Assembly: GCF_029433105.1 (NCBI RefSeq)
Contig: NZ_JARNTW010000007.1
Span: forward strand, 1-64,000
Source: Runella sp. MFBS21
GTDB taxonomy: Bacteria > Bacteroidota > Bacteroidia > Cytophagales > Spirosomataceae
Reading direction: 5' to 3'
Length of the DNA: 64,000 bases
The translations under genes and the position numbers were made by a program. Positions 42,811 through 52,173 of the stretch are shown here, piece after piece. How positions within the stretch are numbered: the stretch's first letter is position 1; each line of letters begins with the position of its first letter. A model generated the notes under the pieces. It was not told the DNA's origin. It saw nothing but the letters and a program-made list of their open reading frames with translations, and made no database searches.

Positions 42811-45081
42811 TTACTCCTTCATTTGGGCCTCTACCACTGCGATAGCTACCATATTGACGATTTCGCGGACCGAACTACCTAGCTGTAATACATACACAGG
42901 TTTACGCATTCCTAACAAAATAGGGCCAATAGCCTCATATTCACCTACTTCTTTTAATAAGTTGTAAGCGATATTGCTGGCCGATAAGTTGGGGAAGATA
43001 AGCGTATTAGCGCCATCTTCGGTAAGCTTGCTAAAGGGGTGGTTGGTACGGAGAAGCTCAGTATCAAAGGGTAAGTGAGCCTGCATTTCACCGTCTACAA
43101 TCATTTCGGGATGTTTTTGTTGGAGAATAGCCGCAGCAGCGCTCATTTTCTCCGCATCTTCTCCTTTGGCACTTCCAAAGTTGGAATAAGTAACTAACGC
43201 AATGCGAGGTTTGATATTAAAGCGTTCTACGGCCTGTGCTGTCAGTTCTGTAATTTCTACAATATCATCAACGGAAGGATTAAAGTTGACAGTGGTATCG
43301 GCCAAAAATAAAGGTCCACGGCGCGTAAGCAAAATGTACATCCCCGCTACTTTTTTCACACCCGCTTCTTTTCCAATGATTTGGAGGGCAGGACGGATGG
43401 TATCAGGATAGTTGCGCGTCAACCCTGAAATCAGGGCGTCGGCTTCTCCCATTTCTACCATCATGGCACCAAAAGAACTACGGTAGTACATCATCTTGCG
43501 AGCTTCAATGATGTTTACACCTTTGCGTTGGCGTTTTTTGAAGTATACCTCGGCATAACGGTCGATATTGGCCGATTGGTCAGGATTGTAAGGATCGATG
43601 ACGGGGACATCGGCCATATCCAATTTATTGGCTTGGATAATACCCCGAATCTTGTCTTCTTTTCCCAATAAAATAGGAGTGGCAATCCCTTCATCGCGTA
43701 CTTGCTGAGCTGCTTTGAGTACTTGTACGTTTTCGGCATCGGCAAAAACCACTCTCTTGGGCGCACGGCGCGCTTTGTTGATAATGACGCGAGAGATTTG
43801 ATTGTCTTGTCCTAAGCGTTTTTCAAGCTGCTGAATATAAGCATCCCAGTCTGTGATAGGATATTGGGCCATGCCGCTGTCCATAGCTGCTTTGGCTACG
43901 GCAGGAGCAAGGGTCGTAAGCAAACGCGGGTCAACGGGTTTGGGGATGATATATTCGCGGCCAAAAGTGAGGTTGTCGGTGTTATAGGCTAAATTAACAA
44001 TATCAGGAACGGGTTTTTTTGCCAAATCTGCCAAGGCGCGTACGGCAGCTAGCTTCATTTCTTCGTTGATTTCGCGAGCGCGTACATCCAAAGCCCCTCT
44101 AAAGATATAAGGGAAACCCAGTACATTATTAACTTGATTTGGATAATCTGAACGCCCCGTAGCCATGATTACATCCTCGCGGGCAGCTACAGCATCAGGG
44201 TAGGGGATTTCGGGGTTGGGGTTGGCCATAGCAAATACCATCGGGTCTTTGGCCATAGAGCGTACCATGTCTTGTGAAACAACGTTGGCTTTTGATAATC
44301 CTAAAAACAAATCAGCACCTACCATTGCATCGGCTAGAGAATCAAAACGACGCTCAGACGCAAATTCTGCTTTCATGGCATCAAGGTCGGTACGAGCTGT
44401 GTTGATATGTCCTTTACTGTCAAACATATCTACGTTTGAACGTTTTACACCTAGTGAGATGTAAAGCTTGGTACACGAAATAGCCGATGCGCCCGCGCCT
44501 GATACCACTACTCGAATGTCTTCAATTTTTTTGTTGACCAAATCAAGCCCATTCAAGAGCGCTGCTGCGCTGATGATGGCCGTGCCATGCTGGTCATCGT
44601 GCATGACAGGAATATTAAGCTCTTCTTTGAGGCGACGTTCGATTTCAAAGCATTCGGGTGCTTTGATGTCTTCTAAGTTTACTCCCCCAAAAGTAGGTTC
44701 TAAAATTTTGACGGTTCTGACAAATTCGTCTACGTTTTTGGTATTGAGTTCAAGGTCAAATACGTCTATATCGGCATAAATTTTGAACAAAATCCCTTTT
44801 CCTTCCATAACAGGTTTACCCGCTTCTGGCCCAATGTCGCCCAGGCCTAGTACGGCTGTACCATTGCTAATGACCGCCACTAGGTTGCCTTTGGCCGTAT
44901 ATTTATAGACGTCGTCGACATTGTGGTGGATTTCCATACACGGCTCGGCTACTCCTGGAGAGTAAGCCAGAGAAAGGTCGAGTTGGTTGTTGGTCTCTTT
45001 TGTTGGAACAACCTGAATCTTGCCAGGACGGCCCTTTGAGTGGTAATAGAGTGCGTCCTCTTTACGAATTTTTGGAGGCAT
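42811..45081 (-). CDS. maeB: NADP-dependent malic enzyme with phosphotransacetylase-like domain
   Basis: 756 residues from the ATG at 45081 ([20 protein letters not shown]). The N-terminal ~430 residues are malic enzyme: [46 protein letters not shown]-like [11 protein letters not shown] with the metal Asp, and the Rossmann VVSGAGASA. The C-terminal ~320 residues are a phosphotransacetylase-like domain ([18 protein letters not shown]) that is usually regulatory, binding acetyl-CoA. It makes pyruvate, CO2 and NADPH from malate. The size is normal for MaeB. Confidence 0.95.
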   Translation of the reverse strand: MPPKIRKEDALYYHSKGRPGKIQVVPTKETNNQLDLSLAYSPGVAEPCMEIHHNVDDVYKYTAKGNLVAVISNGTAVLGLGDIGPEAGKPVMEGKGILFKIYADIDVFDLELNTKNVDEFVRTVKILEPTFGGVNLEDIKAPECFEIERRLKEELNIPVMHDDQHGTAIISAAALLNGLDLVNKKIEDIRVVVSGAGASAISCTKLYISLGVKRSNVDMFDSKGHINTARTDLDAMKAEFASERRFDSLADAMVGADLFLGLSKANVVSQDMVRSMAKDPMVFAMANPNPEIPYPDAVAAREDVIMATGRSDYPNQVNNVLGFPYIFRGALDVRAREINEEMKLAAVRALADLAKKPVPDIVNLAYNTDNLTFGREYIIPKPVDPRLLTTLAPAVAKAAMDSGMAQYPITDWDAYIQQLEKRLGQDNQISRVIINKARRAPKRVVFADAENVQVLKAAQQVRDEGIATPILLGKEDKIRGIIQANKLDMADVPVIDPYNPDQSANIDRYAEVYFKKRQRKGVNIIEARKMMYYRSSFGAMMVEMGEADALISGLTRNYPDTIRPALQIIGKEAGVKKVAGMYILLTRRGPLFLADTTVNFNPSVDDIVEITELTAQAVERFNIKPRIALVTYSNFGSAKGEDAEKMSAAAAILQQKHPEMIVDGEMQAHLPFDTELLRTNHPFSKLTEDGANTLIFPNLSASNIAYNLLKEVGEYEAIGPILLGMRKPVYVLQLGSSVREIVNMVAIAVVEAQMKE

Positions 45082-45245
45082 AACGATAATTGTGAGTTGA
45101 ATATGGGGGTGCAAGGTACGAATGAAAACCGTACATACTATTTATTTTCTGTGTTTTTATGCTTAAAAGCAGATAAATATCGACTGAAAAAGAGCTGTTA
45201 AAGGCAGATAGAATCTTGGTGGAAGGAATAACGAAAAACAAGGAT

Positions 45246-45294
45246 ACTCACTACCTCAGAGTGCTGAATTAAGGCGAATCGGAGTGTAGTGAGT
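45246..45294 (-). terminator. Hairpin downstream of Tat esterase gene
   Basis: ACTCACTAC (45246-45254) / GTAGTGAGT (45286-45294). On the minus strand a T-rich stretch follows, which suits the end of the gene at 45327-46616. Confidence 0.5.
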
Positions 45295-45326
45295 TTAAAG
45301 TAACAGCAGAAGAAAAAGTACTAAGT

Positions 45327-46616
45327 TTAACTTTTCAACCATTTATCAAACCACTCAAAGGCATCTTTTTGCATGGATTGGTCAAACTTGTGTTCGCCCT
45401 CATAAAACTTGCCTTGATAGTGGTCGGCTGCGCCTGCTTTTTTGAATATTTCTTGCAAAATGACATCTGCTTTTTTCATTTCGGGTAAGGTAAACAAATC
45501 ATCGTCATTGTTGTTTTGTACCATAGTAGGGAGTGGAGCTCTGATACCCAATATTTCAGGAAAATCCAAGTAATTAGGAAGCAATGGAACATACAGCATC
45601 CATGTATGAGTGTAGGATTTGTGGAGGGTGAAGTCATCCCAAGTAGACATAAAACCCACACACACGGCGCATTTGATACGGGGATCAAGTCCGCCTAAAT
45701 AGGTCGTGCGAAGCCCTCCTCCTGATAGCCCTGCACAGCCGATACGGTTTTTATCTACTTCAGGACGATTACTCAGGATGTCGAGGGCAACTTGATCTTC
45801 GGCCAGTACTACACCTGGCCAAGTGGTGCCACCACAAAACAACGACTTTGACATTACATGCTCGTGTTCGCTTGCCCAGGTATTATAAGCTTGGATGTTT
45901 TCAGGCTTTTCGGGCTCGGCATCCGATTTTCCGTCGGTTTTGAGAGGTCCCCAGAAGAAACCGCCCACTTCTTCGTACAAAACCCTCCGACTCTCAAAAG
46001 CAAAAGTATCATGCACCAGTACTACATAACCTCTTTTGGCGATTTCGTTGGCCCAAGCTTTGCCACCGTAATAATGCTCTTGGTGGTCTTTAAGCAGCGG
46101 ATGCTGTTCGTCTGAAAGTTTTACGATTTTACGTTTTCCAAAATATTTATTGCCTCCGTGGTCGTGAAGGGCCAAAATCGCAGGCAGTGGCTTTTGTGTT
46201 CCTTGTGGTTTGAGCAAATACGCTTTGGTCGCACGTCCATAAGGAAGCTGCCATGAAAGTTCTTCAATATCCAGACCGTCGTAAGTATATTTCTTTTCAA
46301 CCGTCACGGTGGGGGTTTTTCCTAAATTAGGCTTTGATAGTAGCTCATTGGTTTTGGCTAGTGCTTCTTTTTGCCATTTTTTTGTATCATTCCATTTACT
46401 TTGCCGAAACGATAACGCGGGGAGGTTGGGGACTAAGGAAGCGGCCCATTGGCCATAGATGCCAATAAGACTTTTAGTGACTGTCATGTTGGGTGATTGA
46501 TTGAAAGGAGGTTTAGAAAAAGCAATGTCAATATCTGGCAGCAAAGCCCAGCTTGCGGCCATACTTGTCGATGCTTTGATGAATTTTCGTCGAGATGAAA
46601 AGGTTGTTGGTTTCAT
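45327..46616 (-). CDS. Tat-exported alpha/beta hydrolase (acetyl-xylan-esterase/DLH-like)
   Basis: 429 residues. The N-terminus SSRRKFIKASTSMAASWALL is a twin-arginine signal. The hydrolase fold appears as ILALHDHGGNKYFG, VVLVHDTFAFESRR, and the nucleophile elbow CAGLSGGGLRTTYL; the C-terminal GEHKFD supplies the His. Similar exported hydrolases act on carbohydrate esters. It is divergent from a degenerate-Nudix regulator 220 bp away, a typical regulator-target layout, and the upstream region carries a TATCTTTA-like -7 box just before the start. Confidence 0.88.
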   Translation of the reverse strand: MKPTTFSSRRKFIKASTSMAASWALLPDIDIAFSKPPFNQSPNMTVTKSLIGIYGQWAASLVPNLPALSFRQSKWNDTKKWQKEALAKTNELLSKPNLGKTPTVTVEKKYTYDGLDIEELSWQLPYGRATKAYLLKPQGTQKPLPAILALHDHGGNKYFGKRKIVKLSDEQHPLLKDHQEHYYGGKAWANEIAKRGYVVLVHDTFAFESRRVLYEEVGGFFWGPLKTDGKSDAEPEKPENIQAYNTWASEHEHVMSKSLFCGGTTWPGVVLAEDQVALDILSNRPEVDKNRIGCAGLSGGGLRTTYLGGLDPRIKCAVCVGFMSTWDDFTLHKSYTHTWMLYVPLLPNYLDFPEILGIRAPLPTMVQNNNDDDLFTLPEMKKADVILQEIFKKAGAADHYQGKFYEGEHKFDQSMQKDAFEWFDKWLKS

Positions 46617-46836
46617 ATTTTAAAGATACAATAATTTTTTTTTCATTTTTTATTGGTATTCCACAAGCAGATCCTACTTGGTTACGTTTATCTAACGTAT
46701 ATCGCTACCTAAGGCAAAGTTAAATTATTACAATTTCGATAGAAGTTAATAAAGTCTCCTGTATGGGTAGTAGGGAGTTTAAGTATTCGAGAAAACAAAT
46801 TATAACAATATTGTATCTATCTATTATAGTCAATTT

Positions 46837-47568
46837 ATGATGTCTGATTCAGAAGAAATATCAACATTTTTGTCCAAAAAAGATTTTTTTATACCCCAAC
46901 TTTCTATTGCTTGTGTCGTATTTGGTTTTCATGAAAATCAGCTTCATATTCTGCTTTTGAAAACCAAAGGAGTGCAAAATTGGCTGCTACCAGTAGGGTT
47001 TGTCGAGCAGGAGGAAGATATTGATGATGCGGCAAGAAATATTCTATACAATAGAACTGGTGTATCTGATATTTATTTAGAGCAATTTCGGGTTTTTGGG
47101 AAAGCTAAGCGACCTACCAAACAATCCATAGAGGATTTTTTGACCGCCAATCATTCGGTAGGTATTGAAGCGGATTGGTTGTTGAAAAGGTTTGTTTCTA
47201 TAGGTTATTATGCCTTGGTGGACTTTTCGAAAGTGCACGCCAAAGTCAATGAAGTAACGCTGGCTTGCGAATGGTTTGAGGTTGATAAGTTGCCTGTTCT
47301 GGCTTTTGACCACCAAGAAATGATCGAAAAAGCCTTAGAGACTCTTCGCTTTAATCTCGATTCTAAGGTCGTAGGAACGAGCCTTTTACCTGATGTATTT
47401 ACGATGAATGAACTACAAAAACTTTACGAAGGAGTTTTGGGAGAATCGTTGCGCCGAAACAATTTTCAACGCAAAATGCTGAGTTTGGATATTTTAGAAC
47501 GTATCGAAAAACGCTATACCGGAGCGGCCAATAAGGCACCTTATTTATATCGTTTCAAAAAAAATTAA
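46837..47568 (+). CDS. Nudix-derived transcriptional regulator (NrtR/AraR-like)
   Basis: 243 residues; the start may be the second Met (46840). Residues about 20-150 form a Nudix fold (PVGFVEQEEDIDDAARNIL, RTGV), but the catalytic REUXEE is replaced, with Asn, Ile and Asn-Arg in those places, so hydrolysis is unlikely. The C-terminal ~80 residues are a winged helix (FTMNELQKLYEGVLGES, then RRNNFQRKML). This architecture is NrtR, and in Bacteroidota its relatives control sugar use (for example AraR). It probably regulates the divergent esterase. Confidence 0.9.
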   Translation: MMSDSEEISTFLSKKDFFIPQLSIACVVFGFHENQLHILLLKTKGVQNWLLPVGFVEQEEDIDDAARNILYNRTGVSDIYLEQFRVFGKAKRPTKQSIEDFLTANHSVGIEADWLLKRFVSIGYYALVDFSKVHAKVNEVTLACEWFEVDKLPVLAFDHQEMIEKALETLRFNLDSKVVGTSLLPDVFTMNELQKLYEGVLGESLRRNNFQRKMLSLDILERIEKRYTGAANKAPYLYRFKKN

Positions 47569-47627
47569 AACACTATTTTTAGATAGAGTATGCGGAACAG
47601 AAAGGGGAAAAGCGGTGTTTTTCACTC

Positions 47628-49385
47628 ATGGATATACTTTACCGCTACCTTCGTCCTTATTGGAAACTCATTACGGTGGCCCTTACGCTGGCTGCTGTCA
47701 ATCAAATTTTTTCTTTGCTTGACCCCTACATTTATCGTTTAGTGATTGACCGTTATGCGTCGCATATCAAAGACTTTTCTGAAAGCGATTACATTTGGGG
47801 GGTCTTAAAATACGTTGGCCTGGCTATTGGAGCTGCTATGGTGTCGCGTATTGCCAAAAACTTCCAAGATTATTTCATAAGTGTCATTACGCAAAAGGTT
47901 GGTACACAGATTTATACCGACGGAATTAAGCACTCGCTTGCTTTACCCTATCAGGTATTTGAAGACCAACGTAGCGGACAAACCTTGGGGGTGTTGCAAA
48001 AAGTAAAAACCGACACTGAGCGTATGATTACGTCGGTGGTCAATGTGGTATTTCAGTCCGTAATTGGGATTACATTCGTGATTATCTACGCATGGAGTAT
48101 TTATTGGCCTATAGCTCCGGTATATTTTCTTACCATTCCCGTGATTGCGTGGTTGAGCTCGGTACTAAGCAAACGCATCAAAAAAATACAAACTAAAATT
48201 GTCTCCGAAACTACCGCTCTCGCAGGAAGTACTACCGAATCTCTCCGCAATATTGAATTGGTAAAGAGTCTGGGGCTTACTGACCAAGAAATCAAACGTT
48301 TGAATGGGAATACAGAAAAAATACTCGGCCTTGAGCTTCGTAAGGTTAAGTTTGTCAGGACTTTAGGGTTTGTACAGGGTACCACTATCAATTTTCTCCG
48401 AAGCTGTATTGTAGCCTTGATGCTTTGGCTTATTTTCAAAGAAGTACTTACCATTGGGCAATATTTTTCATTGTTGCTGTATTCGTTTTTTATCTTCGGA
48501 CCTCTTCAAGAACTTGGAAATGTAATACAACTCTATCGAGAGGCCGAAGTATCGCTCAACAATTTTAGGGATATTTTGAGTAAACCTATTGAGGCCAAGC
48601 CTACCAAACCCGTTGAATTGACGCGAATCGAAAAAATCGGTTTTCATGATGTATCTTTCAAACATCTCACTGCGGGTCGTCATGCACTTAAGGACGTAAA
48701 TTTTGAAGTGAAAAAAGGAGAAACTGTTGCGTTTGCGGGGCCTTCAGGTAGTGGAAAAACAACGCTGATTAAACTCCTTGTGGGCTTATACGACCCCGAA
48801 GAAGGGCATCTTACTTATAATGGAATCGATAGTCGAGAGATTGATAAAGACGAGCTACGCGAACAAATTGGTTTTGTGGCTCAAGACGCACAATTATTTT
48901 CAGGAACTATTCGCGAAAATCTACTCTTTGTAAAACCCACCGCGACCGACGAAGAGAGTTTGGCGGTATTACAGAAAGCGGCAGCGTATTCATTGCTCAA
49001 TCGCGCCGATAATGGCCTCGATACAGTCATTGGAGAAGGAGGCATGAAAGTGTCTGGAGGTGAAAAACAGCGACTCTCCATAGCGCGGGCGCTTTTGCGT
49101 CATCCCAATTTGTTGATTTTTGATGAAGCAACTTCTGCACTAGACTCTCTTACCGAAGAAGAAATCACGCAAACGATTCGCGATTTATCGCGCAATCAGC
49201 AGCATATTACGGTCTTGATTGCCCACCGCTTGAGTACGATTATGCACGCCGACAGAATCATCGTATTAGAAAAAGGAAAAATCATCGAATCTGGAAAGCA
49301 CGAAGATCTGCTGACTCAGAAAGGACTATACTATGCTATGTGGCGTCAGCAAGTAGGTGAAAGCGAGGAGATGACGAGTGCCTAG
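47628..49385 (+). CDS. ABC exporter, fused permease and ATPase
   Basis: 585 residues. Six membrane helices in the first ~310 residues are followed by an ATPase domain: Walker A GPSGSGKTTLIK near 375, Q-loop FVAQDAQLFSG, signature VSGGEKQRLSIARAL, Walker B LLIFDEATSALD, and switch His in IAHRLS. It is a half-transporter that must dimerise. Substrates could be lipids, peptides or drugs. The start follows the Nudix regulator by 59 bp. It converges on the lipoprotein gene with 5 bp between the stops. Confidence 0.93.
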   Translation: MDILYRYLRPYWKLITVALTLAAVNQIFSLLDPYIYRLVIDRYASHIKDFSESDYIWGVLKYVGLAIGAAMVSRIAKNFQDYFISVITQKVGTQIYTDGIKHSLALPYQVFEDQRSGQTLGVLQKVKTDTERMITSVVNVVFQSVIGITFVIIYAWSIYWPIAPVYFLTIPVIAWLSSVLSKRIKKIQTKIVSETTALAGSTTESLRNIELVKSLGLTDQEIKRLNGNTEKILGLELRKVKFVRTLGFVQGTTINFLRSCIVALMLWLIFKEVLTIGQYFSLLLYSFFIFGPLQELGNVIQLYREAEVSLNNFRDILSKPIEAKPTKPVELTRIEKIGFHDVSFKHLTAGRHALKDVNFEVKKGETVAFAGPSGSGKTTLIKLLVGLYDPEEGHLTYNGIDSREIDKDELREQIGFVAQDAQLFSGTIRENLLFVKPTATDEESLAVLQKAAAYSLLNRADNGLDTVIGEGGMKVSGGEKQRLSIARALLRHPNLLIFDEATSALDSLTEEEITQTIRDLSRNQQHITVLIAHRLSTIMHADRIIVLEKGKIIESGKHEDLLTQKGLYYAMWRQQVGESEEMTSA

Positions 49386-49390
49386 AGAGC

Positions 49391-49828
49391 TTATTTCTTG
49401 GTGACTAGGGTATATTTTCCTAAATCTGGGTCACTGCCCGATAGCCTCATTTCATTGTTATAACAGACAGCGACTCGAAGTTTGCCTTGGTAAGCTTCGA
49501 TTTCGCCGGATGGTAGTTGTCTAAGGGTTGCTTCCCCCAAATTTTGCGAATCTGAAGTGAGTTTTCCGGTTTTATCCGTAAAATTATAAACCATCTTAGC
49601 AGATACGTTTTCGTCGCTCAGTTTTGTTACTTCTATTGTGCCAGAAGTGATTTGCCCTGTAGTAGGATGGGTATAGGGGTATACGATATTGAATCCGTTG
49701 TATTCTTCCCTCACAAAAGTATAGCTTCCTACTACTTGATTCGCAAGTGAAGGGGGGAGTTCTTCTTTTTTACTACAAGAAGCAATTGAAAAGGTGAATA
49801 AAAGGGAAAAAACTATACTTTTCATCAT
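49391..49828 (-). CDS. Small lipoprotein, paralogue A
   Basis: 145 residues from the Met-Met start (49828/49825). The lipoprotein signal ends IASC followed by SKKEE. The mature part is beta-rich: VVGSYTFVREEYNGFNI, GTIEVTKLSDENVSA, PSGEIEAYQG, then NNEMRLSGSDPDLGKYTL. It aligns along its whole length with the next gene on the same strand, so the two arose by tandem duplication. The function is unknown. An ATG at 49894 would add a second hydrophobic stretch and is less likely. Confidence 0.8.
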   Translation of the reverse strand: MMKSIVFSLLFTFSIASCSKKEELPPSLANQVVGSYTFVREEYNGFNIVYPYTHPTTGQITSGTIEVTKLSDENVSAKMVYNFTDKTGKLTSDSQNLGEATLRQLPSGEIEAYQGKLRVAVCYNNEMRLSGSDPDLGKYTLVTKK

Positions 49829-49867
49829 TATAAAAATAAAGACATGGTAAATAACTAATAATAAAAT

Positions 49868-49904
49868 AATTAGGCCAGTGAATTGGAAATTCACTGGCCT
49901 AATT
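49868..49904 (-). terminator. Terminator between the paralogous lipoprotein genes
   Basis: The 17-bp perfect stem AATTAGGCCAGTGAATT (49868-49884) / AATTCACTGGCCTAATT (49888-49904) has a 3-base loop, so the two genes are probably separate transcripts. Confidence 0.88.
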
Positions 49905-49925
49905 TAGAAAAAAATACCAAGAAAT

Positions 49926-50375
49926 TTATTTTTTTCCAGTAATTGTAACTACTCCTAAATCAGCATCATTGATAGATAATTTTAGTTCGTTGTTGGCGTA
50001 GGTACCTACTTTAGTTGTACCTGCATAAGCTTCAATCTCACCATTCGTTGCTTTTTTAAGAGATATACCTTTCAAATCAGCTGGATCTTCTTCAGGCTGC
50101 CCTGTGGGTTCTTTATAAATAAGAATCAATTTACCATCTACAGTATCATCGGTTACTTTTTTGATTTCGATTTTGCCAGATATAGTTACTCCATCAGTCG
50201 GGTCTGTGAAAGGGAGGGGAACCGAAATTCCAGAAAATCCTAAACTTGTAGCTGTATAATTACCAGCTACTTGGTCGGCAAGTGATGGCTCAGGGTCTTC
50301 TTTTTTGCTACACGATACGATGATAAGAGAAGCAAATAAGAGGAGGAGGAAGGAGGACAACTGAGAGCGTTTCAT
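49926..50375 (-). CDS. Small lipoprotein, paralogue B
   Basis: 149 residues. The lipoprotein signal ends SLIIVSC followed by SKKED. The mature part shares with paralogue A the pattern SLADQVAGNYTAT, then ISGKIEIKKVTDDTV, then NGEIEAYAG, then NNELKLSINDADLG. Both may be small surface or periplasmic beta-sandwich lipoproteins. The promoter box at 50425-50432 lies 50 bp upstream. Confidence 0.8.
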   Translation of the reverse strand: MKRSQLSSFLLLLFASLIIVSCSKKEDPEPSLADQVAGNYTATSLGFSGISVPLPFTDPTDGVTISGKIEIKKVTDDTVDGKLILIYKEPTGQPEEDPADLKGISLKKATNGEIEAYAGTTKVGTYANNELKLSINDADLGVVTITGKK

Positions 50376-50424
50376 TGTTGTGGTGTTTGTAAGTGGACAA
50401 TAATGTTAGAGATTTATTTCGTAG

Positions 50425-50432
50425 CAAAAGTA
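50425..50432 (-). promoter_or_regulatory. -7 box before lipoprotein paralogue B
   Basis: On the minus strand this reads TACTTTTG, matching TAnnTTTG, about 50 bp before the start. Confidence 0.4.
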
Positions 50433-50571
50433 AACAACAGTTCTAAAAAAAGTACAGGAAAGGGTAAAAACTAAGGCAGGATTTTATTAAACGGAAAATA
50501 GTAGTTGGTTTTTTGGAGGGCTCTTTGTAGTATTGTAAAGCCGCTTCATATTTCAAATATTTACCTAAACA

Positions 50572-51876
50572 ATGTTTAACCGTCGTCAATTTTTAGGGTC
50601 ACTTGGTGCTGCTGCTAGCGCCATCACCCTGCCGCCATTCTTAGCCCCTGCCGAAGCCAAAACCTTCGAAATGTTTAATCAGCAAATGGCTCATTTTTCG
50701 CCTTTAGAGGCTGCTCAAAATGAAGATTTTTGGGCTTGGGTCAAAACTGAGTACACTGTCTCTCCCAATTTGCTCAACCTCAACAATGGAGGAGTATGTC
50801 CACAGCCACGCTCAGTACAAGATGCACATATTCGTTTTTACCAATATTGCAACGAAGCCCCTAGCTACTACATGTGGCGTATATTGGATCAAGGTAGGGA
50901 GTCGTTGCGTAGCAAATTGGCAGATTTGGCCGGCTGTTCAGCCGAAGAAATCGCTATCAATCGGAATGCAACTGAAGGACTCAATACTGTTATTTTTGGA
51001 TTGGATTTAAAACCGGGAGATGAGGTAGTTTTGACCAAGCAAGACTATCCTAATATGATTAATGCTTGGAAACAACGCGAAAAACGCGACGGTATCAAAC
51101 TAGTTTGGATAAATCTTGACTTGCCTCAAGAAAATGACAATTATTTTGTAGACAAGTTTGTGAGTGCCTTTACTTCACGCACCAAAGTAGTTCATATCAC
51201 TCACATGATCAATTGGGTGGGACAGATTCAACCTGTACGCAAAATAGCCGATGAAGCTCATAAACGCGGTATCGAGGTAATTGCCGATGGCGCCCATACG
51301 TTTGCGTTGTTGGATTTTAAAATTCCCGATTTAGGCTGTGATTATTATGCTACAAGCTTACACAAATGGCTTTGTGCGCCTTTTGGTAGTGGCATGATGT
51401 ATGTCAAAAAAGACAAAATCTCAAAAGTATGGGCACTCTTGTCAAACAATGAACCTGACGGACCCGATATTCGCAAATTTGAGAGCTTAGGTACGCGCTC
51501 TTTCGCTTCCGAAATGGCTATTGGTACTGCCGTAGATTTTCAACTGTCGATTGGGGCGGCTCGCAAGCAGGCACGTGCACATTACCTACAGCGCTACTGG
51601 ACTGACAAAGCTCGTCAGATTCCGGGTGTTAAAATCCATACTTCTCCCGATCCTAAATATGCCTGTGCGATTGCTCTTGTATCAGTAGACGGTATGAAAA
51701 CGTCAGAATTGGACGGGCATCTTTACAACAAGCACAAAATTCATACAACGGGTATTGAGTGGGAAAACATCAAAGGAGTACGCGTAACCCCCCATGTATA
51801 TCATACCCCCAAAGATCTTGATCGATTGGTCAATGCACTTGACGACATAGCAGGAGCTTCAAAGAGAAAAAGCTGA
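50572..51876 (+). CDS. Tat-exported class V PLP enzyme (isopenicillin-N-epimerase/cysteine-desulfurase-like)
   Basis: 434 residues. MFNRRQFLGSLGAAASAI is a twin-arginine signal. The class V fold shows LNNGGVCPQPRSVQDA near residue 65, NRNATEGLNTVIFG, VHITHMINWVGQIQPV, the Asp in IADGAHTFAL, and YATSLHKWLCAPFGSG with the PLP Lys. A cysteine-desulfurase catalytic Cys loop is not obvious, and the pattern is nearer to isopenicillin-N-epimerase-like proteins. It is the third Tat-exported PLP enzyme in the window. It stands alone with a hairpin after it. Confidence 0.9.
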   Translation: MFNRRQFLGSLGAAASAITLPPFLAPAEAKTFEMFNQQMAHFSPLEAAQNEDFWAWVKTEYTVSPNLLNLNNGGVCPQPRSVQDAHIRFYQYCNEAPSYYMWRILDQGRESLRSKLADLAGCSAEEIAINRNATEGLNTVIFGLDLKPGDEVVLTKQDYPNMINAWKQREKRDGIKLVWINLDLPQENDNYFVDKFVSAFTSRTKVVHITHMINWVGQIQPVRKIADEAHKRGIEVIADGAHTFALLDFKIPDLGCDYYATSLHKWLCAPFGSGMMYVKKDKISKVWALLSNNEPDGPDIRKFESLGTRSFASEMAIGTAVDFQLSIGAARKQARAHYLQRYWTDKARQIPGVKIHTSPDPKYACAIALVSVDGMKTSELDGHLYNKHKIHTTGIEWENIKGVRVTPHVYHTPKDLDRLVNALDDIAGASKRKS

Positions 51877-51898
51877 GAATAGAAATTTTGAAAGATAC

Positions 51899-51945
51899 TG
51901 AGTTACTAAGCGAAGGCATGATTTTCCCTGAGGCTTAGTAACTCA
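51899..51945 (+). terminator. Hairpin after the class V PLP gene
   Basis: TGAGTTACTAAGC (51899-51911) pairs with GCTTAGTAACTCA (51933-51945); it lies between this gene and the convergent THX gene. Confidence 0.65.
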
Positions 51946-51963
51946 ATTGCGTTCTAGCCTACC

Positions 51964-52080
51964 TTAAGTAGTTGGCGAGGAAGGTTTTGGGGGTATTATT
52001 TTCTTCTTAGAAGGGCGTTTTACACCGTTTGAACCTCGCCAAATCTTGCCTCTTTTGGTCTTTCTGTCTCCTTTTCCCAT
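51964..52080 (-). CDS. 30S ribosomal protein THX
   Basis: A 38-residue basic protein found by reading the minus strand; it is too short for usual ORF cut-offs. It begins [19 protein letters not shown] and continues with VKRPSKKK, then a Pro/Ser/Thr tail. This is the THX (bTHX/S31e-like) family, which stabilises the head of the 30S subunit. The start is the ATG at 52078-52080 and the stop TAA is at 51964-51966. The usual length is about 25-45, so it appears complete. Confidence 0.88.
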   Translation of the reverse strand: MGKGDRKTKRGKIWRGSNGVKRPSKKKIIPPKPSSPTT

Positions 52081-52173
52081 GATAATATTATGTTTAAGAA
52101 TAAAGAAAAATGAATATACAAAGATAAAAATCAATTAAATTGCCTTCAAACGGATAGTTTACTTTTTTAAGCA

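Noticed and set aside
46625-46817. Inverted pair GATACAATA (46625-46633) and TATTGTATC (46809-46817) in the divergent esterase/regulator region, considered as an operator pair
   Set aside because: Each copy lies within ~30 bp of a start codon and runs into a TATCTTTA- or TATCTATC-like -7 box, so a shared promoter sequence explains it as well as an operator does.
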